Shown here: positions 59,566 to 64,000 of the stretch, one piece after another
Layout: the number at the start of each line of letters is the position of its first letter
How positions within the stretch are numbered: the stretch's first letter is position 1
DNA from: Tellurirhabdus rosea
GTDB taxonomy: Bacteria; Bacteroidota; Bacteroidia; Cytophagales; Spirosomataceae
Direction: 5' to 3'
DNA: 64,000 bases
NCBI RefSeq assembly: GCF_026278345.1
Contig: NZ_CP111085.1
Location: forward strand, 4,164,501-4,228,500
Notes under the pieces: generated by a model
The model's database searches: none
Told to the model about the DNA's origin: nothing
Seen by the model: the letters and a program-made list of their open reading frames with translations, nothing else
Position numbers and translations under genes: made by a program

Positions 59566-60028
59566 ACGCATAAATTTTTTGGTTTTGTTTATTGATCCGG
59601 TCCAGATAATCCCGGTAAACCTTGCGCACCGTCTGCCATTCGATGTCTTCATCGGCCACGATTCCGTACCGGTCCAAAAAGTCGGTCACAAAGCGACCGT
59701 ACTGCTGGCCCGTCAGCTCGTGCACTTTTCTCACTTCGAAGATCAGCGAGCGCCGGAAGATTTCTTCCAGCTGCAGCACCAGTTCCTTCAGTTTCTCGGG
59801 CGGCACGTCGTAGGCTTTCTCCCGGCAGTAGTACGAAATGGTCACGGTCGTTCCCGAGGGTTTCTCGGCCTTGATGGGGAAGGGAACTACCCGGCTGGCC
59901 AGGTGAATCAGCCGGCCGACTTCGCTCCACTTCTCGACATGGATCACGCCCTTGGGCGTTACGCCATACTCTCCTTCCAGAAACTTCTTCAGGTGCCTGG
60001 GCACCGGCAAAGTAATCTTCTTAAGCAT
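59564..60028 (-). CDS. Phage protein, unknown, basic N-terminus
   Basis: 154 residues from the ATG at 60028 (MLKKITLPVPRHLKKFLEGE); another ATG at 60061 would add MRHKPSHHHYQ. KPSGTTVTISYYCREKAYDV, LVLQLEEIFRRSLIFEVRK and GQQYGRFVTDFLDRYGIVAD EDIEWQTVRKVYRDYLDR follow. It looks like a small soluble alpha/beta protein with helical tail, possibly DNA-binding. It lies between the tape measure gene and a terminator, next to the 20-bp iterons. Confidence 0.62.
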   Translation of the reverse strand: MLKKITLPVPRHLKKFLEGEYGVTPKGVIHVEKWSEVGRLIHLASRVVPFPIKAEKPSGTTVTISYYCREKAYDVPPEKLKELVLQLEEIFRRSLIFEVRKVHELTGQQYGRFVTDFLDRYGIVADEDIEWQTVRKVYRDYLDRINKQNQKIYA

Positions 60029-60086
60029 TTGATAATGGTGATGAGATGGTTTATGTCTCATGGGGAGGGAGAGTGCTTAAAGGTAC

Positions 60087-63000
60087 TTATTTTCCGCTAA
60101 ATTTTGACATGGCTCCCAGCAGCGCATCCAGCCGGCTGCCCTGGTTGGTACCGTGAACTGCGCCCTGCACACCGTCGACGGCCGACTTCACTTCCCGCAC
60201 GGCTCCTTCCACAGCGTTGATGCTGCCCTTCAGGCCCGAAACTTCCTGACCCATTGTCGCAATCGACAGACCCAGACGTACCGACATTTTACTGAGTGCC
60301 GCATCCATGTCTTCGCCGTTGGCCTTTACCGCGTCCCGGATCTCGGTCAGCAGCTTGATCTGGTCGGAGCCCATTTTCTTGGCGGCATCCAGTTCGCCCG
60401 AGGCTTCGCCACCTCCTTCCACGCTGCCCACGTCGGCCCCTTCCACGCTGTATTCACTCATGTCGGGCCCGGAGGCCGCTGCGGCTTCCGCTTCGGCGGC
60501 CCTGGCGGCTTTCTCGGCTTCCTTCTTTTTCTTGGATCCGAACAGGTACATCTCTTTGTCCCAGTATCCGGATTCAAAAACACCACCGGATTTGAAGGCC
60601 ATGGGAGCGCGGTCGATGGGCTGCCGGCGTTTGCTCGGATTGCGGGCGTTGGCAAACATCTGGTTCAAGAGCGGCAGGTTGGCCTCGGTCTGGTCGGCCG
60701 ACACGATGGCTTCGCCACCTTCCATTTCACCGACTTCTCTTCCGGAGGCCCGGTCCACCAGGGCGATGCCTCCTTCGCCGTATCTGGATCCGTGCTTTCC
60801 ACCCTGGGCGATAAAGCCACCCTGGGCGAACTGCGGCTCGGGCTGGTTCCTGATTTTCACCACCTGAATGGCCGTCATGGCTGCCGTCACGGCCGCAAAC
60901 ACCAGGTTCAATGGGAACGGCGCGCCGGCCAGCGACTTCAGCATCGCCAGGGCACCGGTGATAATGGCCGTGGCGATATCGGCCCGCTTCTGCGCCTGCC
61001 AGGCCTTGCGTTTTTCGTCTTTCTCCTTGGCGGCTGCTTTGGCGTTTTCCGAGGCGATCTGGCGGTTTAGCTCCTTCTGGTTGGCGATCCGGGTGGCCTT
61101 CTCCTGTTCGACGAGTTTGAGCTTTTCGCGCTTTTCCTTTTCGGCCTGGGCAATGGTCTGGTCGGCCTGCTCTTTGGCCATTTTGATCTTCTCCTTCTGG
61201 TCGGCTTTCGCCCGGGCCAGAATGGCTTTGGCCGCTTCGGTATTGCCGTTCTGCATTTCCTTTATGGCTTCCAGCTCCGCATCCCGCGTCAGCTCAGCCA
61301 TCGAAATCTTCAGGTCCATCGTCTGCTGGGCCATGGCCAGCTTCATGTCCGCTTCCTTGGTTGCCTCGGTGATCTTGTGGTCAGCCTCCTGACTGGCCAT
61401 CGACTTTTCCTGCTCAAACTTTGCCTGGGCTTCGGCGATCAGCTGCGCGCGCGTTGCCTGGTCGATGTCTTTGCGGGCGTTGATGGCGTTGATCTCCGCA
61501 TCCCGCGTCGCTTCGGCCGCAATGATCTTCTCTTCCCGGACGTTGTTGGCCGCCGTGATGGCTTCCTGTTTGGCCCGGGTCGTTTCGGCAATGCTCTTTT
61601 CGGCTTCGTCTTTCGCTGAAGCGATGGCATCATCGGCCGCTGCGCGCGCTTCCTGGCTCTTCTCAGCAGCGTTCGCCTGGTAGGCGGCCAGTTGCTCGTC
61701 GAGCTTGGCTTTGTTGTTCTCGTTGGAGATTTCGCGGTAAGCCGCCTCCAGATCGGACACCTGCTTGGAGGCCGCGTCTTTCAGCGACTGAACCTTGGCG
61801 TTCGACTCGTCGACCAGGCGCTGTTTCTCGGCTTCCGCGGCGTCCTGAAGCGCCTTCTCGGTCGAGAGGCGTTCCTGTAGACTCGAGACGGCCGCGTCGC
61901 GTTCCCGGTGGATCTGGGCGATGGCTTTTTCGGCCCGCTTCTGGGCTAAGTCATTGAGGAACTGCACGGCGGCCACGGCCATCTGGCCAACCGCTTCGTA
62001 GTTCTTCATGTTCTCGTCGAGTCGCTGCTGCCAGGCCTTTTTCTCGCCCTGCACCATGCCGCCCATGGCCGACGCAAACGCGCTGACGTCGCCCTTCAGC
62101 AAGGCCTGGAATCCAGTACTGACGGCCGTCAGTTTCCGGGTGCGCTCCTCGTGGGCGGCCTTCTCAATTTCGAGTTTCGACTTTTCGTAGAGCTGGGTGT
62201 CGGCCAGCTTTGCCCCGTCGTAGTTCTTCTCGATCTGGCGGAGCGCCTTCTCCAGTTCGTCTTTATCCTTGATCTCGTGCTGGGCTTTGGCCTTCTCGGC
62301 GGCCGTGTCGAGATCGAGCTTCTGCTGCCGGTACTTGTGCTCTTTCTCCAGCCGGTCGCGCTGCAGGTCGATTAGCTTATTGGCGTTGTTGCGGTTGGCC
62401 AGCTCCAGCCCGTCGAGCATCATCAGCTCGGCTTTGTGCTCGGCGTCGAGAATGGTCTTTTTATGGCTCAGCAGTTTCTGCTGGCGGTCGTATTCAGCCC
62501 TGACTTTCTCTTCCTTCTTTTTCTCGCTTTCCTCGGTGGCCTTCTTTTCCACTTCGACGATCTGCCACTCGTACTTGGCAAAAATGGCGGCCCGCTGTTT
62601 CTGCTTATTTTCGGCCGACGCCAGCGACTTCTGTACCGCCAGCAGTTCGGCATCCAGCTGCTGGGCCAGCTTTACCTTCTCGGCTTCCACTTCGCCTTTG
62701 GTGCGCCTGATAAAAGCCACGTAGTTCTCGTTTTCGAGCTCGTCGATTTTCTGGAGCGCTTCGGCGTTGGCTTCCTTGATTTTCTCCAGGTGATTTTTGT
62801 GCTCTTCCTGCTGCTTTTTGCGGGCTTTCTCGGCGGCTTTTTCGCGCTTCTCCTGGGCTTTTTTCTCTTCCTCGGTAAGGGTATTCTGGGTTTGCTGGTT
62901 GGTTTTGATAGTTTCCTGTCCGGCGGCTTCAGCGGCTTTTTTGGCGGCCTTGGGCATTTCACTGGTTATGCGGTCATGATAACCTTTGGTGAAAGCTGCG

Positions 63001-64000
63001 GCCATTCGTGAGCTGGCCGTGTCCATTTCCTTTGATAAAGCGGAAAAGTCCAGATTTTTGATGGCCTGCCACATCCGGCTGATAATCGCAATTCCTTCCT
63101 TAAATGCGGCGAAAAGACCGGAAAAGGAAGCTCTGACCTTCTGGTTTTTACCGTACAGATCAGTCAGCCAGAAGGCCAGACCTGCCACCACAGTTATAAC
63201 CAGACCGATTGGATTGTTCTTCAACGCAACATTAAAGGCGTTCTGGGCGACGGTCAAAGCGTTGGTCAATAGCACTCGCCCTTTATCGATTAGAGTCATG
63301 GCCGTAGCCTGAGCAGCCTGCAATCGTTCGGCAATTGTCCGGCGACTTGTCGCAACTGTAGCCGCGTTTGTGGCCGCCGTTCCGGCCGTAGTAACAACGT
63401 TGGCAGCAGCTTCAGCAGCGGCTTTTTGAGCAGCCTGAGCCGCCCTGATCCTATCCGCTGCGGCGGCCAGTTGGGAGGCGATGGCCCGCGCCCGCTCCAA
63501 AGCGGCCATTCTGAGCGAAGCCGCCTGCGCCAGGATCATTTCCCTGTTGAACGCCACCAGACCGACTACCAGCAGCCCCAGCGCCACCCGGTTGTCAGAA
63601 ATGAACTTGGGAAGGCTGGCCAGTGCTCGCATAAATGCCAGCCCGTACTCAATGCCTAGTTTCACGGCCGGAGCCAGCTTTTGACCGAAGGAGACGGCAT
63701 AACCCGTAACGGTGGCCGTTGCCTGCTTGATGGTGTGATCAAGAGTCTGGGTGTTTTTCTGCGCCTGCGTGTAGGCTTCTTTGGTACCGGTCAGCTTCGT
63801 TGTCAGCTCGCCGATTTCCTTCCGCTTTTTGATGATGTGCTGGGCAGCCACGATGTTTTCGGTACCGAACATCTTGGCCAGCTGAGCCGTCGACAGGTTC
63901 TGTTTACCCAGGTTCTCCAGGGCTTTATCCAGACCCACTACAGCCGGGTTTGTTTCCTTGGCACCGGACTGGAGTTTGATAAGCACGTTACGCAGCATCG
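60087..64000 (-). CDS. Phage tail tape measure protein (5' end beyond the window)
   Basis: At least 1300 residues. The visible N-terminal part (ALENLGKQNLSTAQLAKMFG TENIVAAQHII) is a piece of the tape measure core domain, so the true start lies to the right. Then hydrophobic segments (RVALGLLVVGLVAF, NPIGLVITVVAGLAFWL), a very long Ala/Glu/Lys coiled coil (about 365-1010), another hydrophobic patch (AGAPFPLNLVFAAVTAAMTA) and a Gly-rich end with GGFIAQGGKHGSRYGEGGIA. It sets tail length and is injected. Non-contractile siphovirus-like tail assumed. Confidence 0.88.
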   Translation of the reverse strand, partial: MLRNVLIKLQSGAKETNPAVVGLDKALENLGKQNLSTAQLAKMFGTENIVAAQHIIKKRKEIGELTTKLTGTKEAYTQAQKNTQTLDHTIKQATATVTGYAVSFGQKLAPAVKLGIEYGLAFMRALASLPKFISDNRVALGLLVVGLVAFNREMILAQAASLRMAALERARAIASQLAAAADRIRAAQAAQKAAAEAAANVVTTAGTAATNAATVATSRRTIAERLQAAQATAMTLIDKGRVLLTNALTVAQNAFNVALKNNPIGLVITVVAGLAFWLTDLYGKNQKVRASFSGLFAAFKEGIAIISRMWQAIKNLDFSALSKEMDTASSRMAAAFTKGYHDRITSEMPKAAKKAAEAAGQETIKTNQQTQNTLTEEEKKAQEKREKAAEKARKKQQEEHKNHLEKIKEANAEALQKIDELENENYVAFIRRTKGEVEAEKVKLAQQLDAELLAVQKSLASAENKQKQRAAIFAKYEWQIVEVEKKATEESEKKKEEKVRAEYDRQQKLLSHKKTILDAEHKAELMMLDGLELANRNNANKLIDLQRDRLEKEHKYRQQKLDLDTAAEKAKAQHEIKDKDELEKALRQIEKNYDGAKLADTQLYEKSKLEIEKAAHEERTRKLTAVSTGFQALLKGDVSAFASAMGGMVQGEKKAWQQRLDENMKNYEAVGQMAVAAVQFLNDLAQKRAEKAIAQIHRERDAAVSSLQERLSTEKALQDAAEAEKQRLVDESNAKVQSLKDAASKQVSDLEAAYREISNENNKAKLDEQLAAYQANAAEKSQEARAAADDAIASAKDEAEKSIAETTRAKQEAITAANNVREEKIIAAEATRDAEINAINARKDIDQATRAQLIAEAQAKFEQEKSMASQEADHKITEATKEADMKLAMAQQTMDLKISMAELTRDAELEAIKEMQNGNTEAAKAILARAKADQKEKIKMAKEQADQTIAQAEKEKREKLKLVEQEKATRIANQKELNRQIASENAKAAAKEKDEKRKAWQAQKRADIATAIITGALAMLKSLAGAPFPLNLVFAAVTAAMTAIQVVKIRNQPEPQFAQGGFIAQGGKHGSRYGEGGIALVDRASGREVGEMEGGEAIVSADQTEANLPLLNQMFANARNPSKRRQPIDRAPMAFKSGGVFESGYWDKEMYLFGSKKKKEAEKAARAAEAEAAAASGPDMSEYSVEGADVGSVEGGGEASGELDAAKKMGSDQIKLLTEIRDAVKANGEDMDAALSKMSVRLGLSIATMGQEVSGLKGSINAVEGAVREVKSAVDGVQGAVHGTNQGSRLDALLGAMSKFSGK

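Overview
The window looks like a chromosomal piece of a GC-rich member of the Bacteroidota, most likely order Cytophagales (Spirosoma/Larkinella-like). This is inferred from a SusC/SusD pair, a secreted GH5 enzyme with a type IX secretion C-terminus, a single RpoN, promoters of the TTTG-N19-TAnnTTTG kind (clearest ahead of tRNA-Arg), and almost no Shine-Dalgarno sequences. No rRNA or CRISPR is present.

Layout. 1-2480: trehalose synthesis from maltodextrin (treY, running off the left edge, and treZ). 2832-6717: a DUF1501/cytochrome-type pair. 6885-9367: a KefC-like K+/H+ antiporter with its KefF-like flavoprotein. 9978-11950: small proteins and an HxlR/quinone-reductase divergent pair. 12033-20878: a polysaccharide-utilisation-type locus (unknown secreted protein, SusD, SusC) with a divergent membrane protein that may sense or regulate. 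21027-25302: a lipoprotein, a thioredoxin-reductase-like flavoprotein under a large palindrome, a GH5 enzyme and a frameshifted thioredoxin/outer-membrane-barrel gene. 26025-29332: a LolD/FtsX-type ABC exporter. 29567-35984: a hydrolase, a quinone reductase, a molybdate uptake operon (modABC plus a molybdopterin-fold protein) and a GH1-like enzyme. 36084-42556: regulators, asnS, rpoN, a PAP2-like protein and a crotonase-family gene.

From 42723 the window enters an integrated element. tRNA-Arg(ACG) is followed directly by a tyrosine integrase, an AT-rich three-gene ABC-three-component (ABC-3C) defence-type cassette, and a long leftward block of phage structural genes (tape measure, fibre, DUF1353, S49 prohead protease, scaffold, capsid, terminase). 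The block continues past the right edge. The terminase is transcribed last, and no portal gene is visible.

The most unusual signal in the chromosomal part is a set of seven intergenic elements (4251, 6777, 14543, 26688, 30419, 32925 and 40906). They have arms built from short 7-8 base words. In most the arms are mutually complementary around a small core, often of the form GCTCCGC...GCGGAGC. The words differ from site to site. All seven sit between co-directional genes, start at or inside the stop codon of the upstream gene, and usually end a few bases before the next start codon. The one in the mod operon still holds a fragment of a four-helix-bundle (S23/Avd-like) protein. This suggests a family of mobile or evolving operon-spacer elements tied to that protein family.
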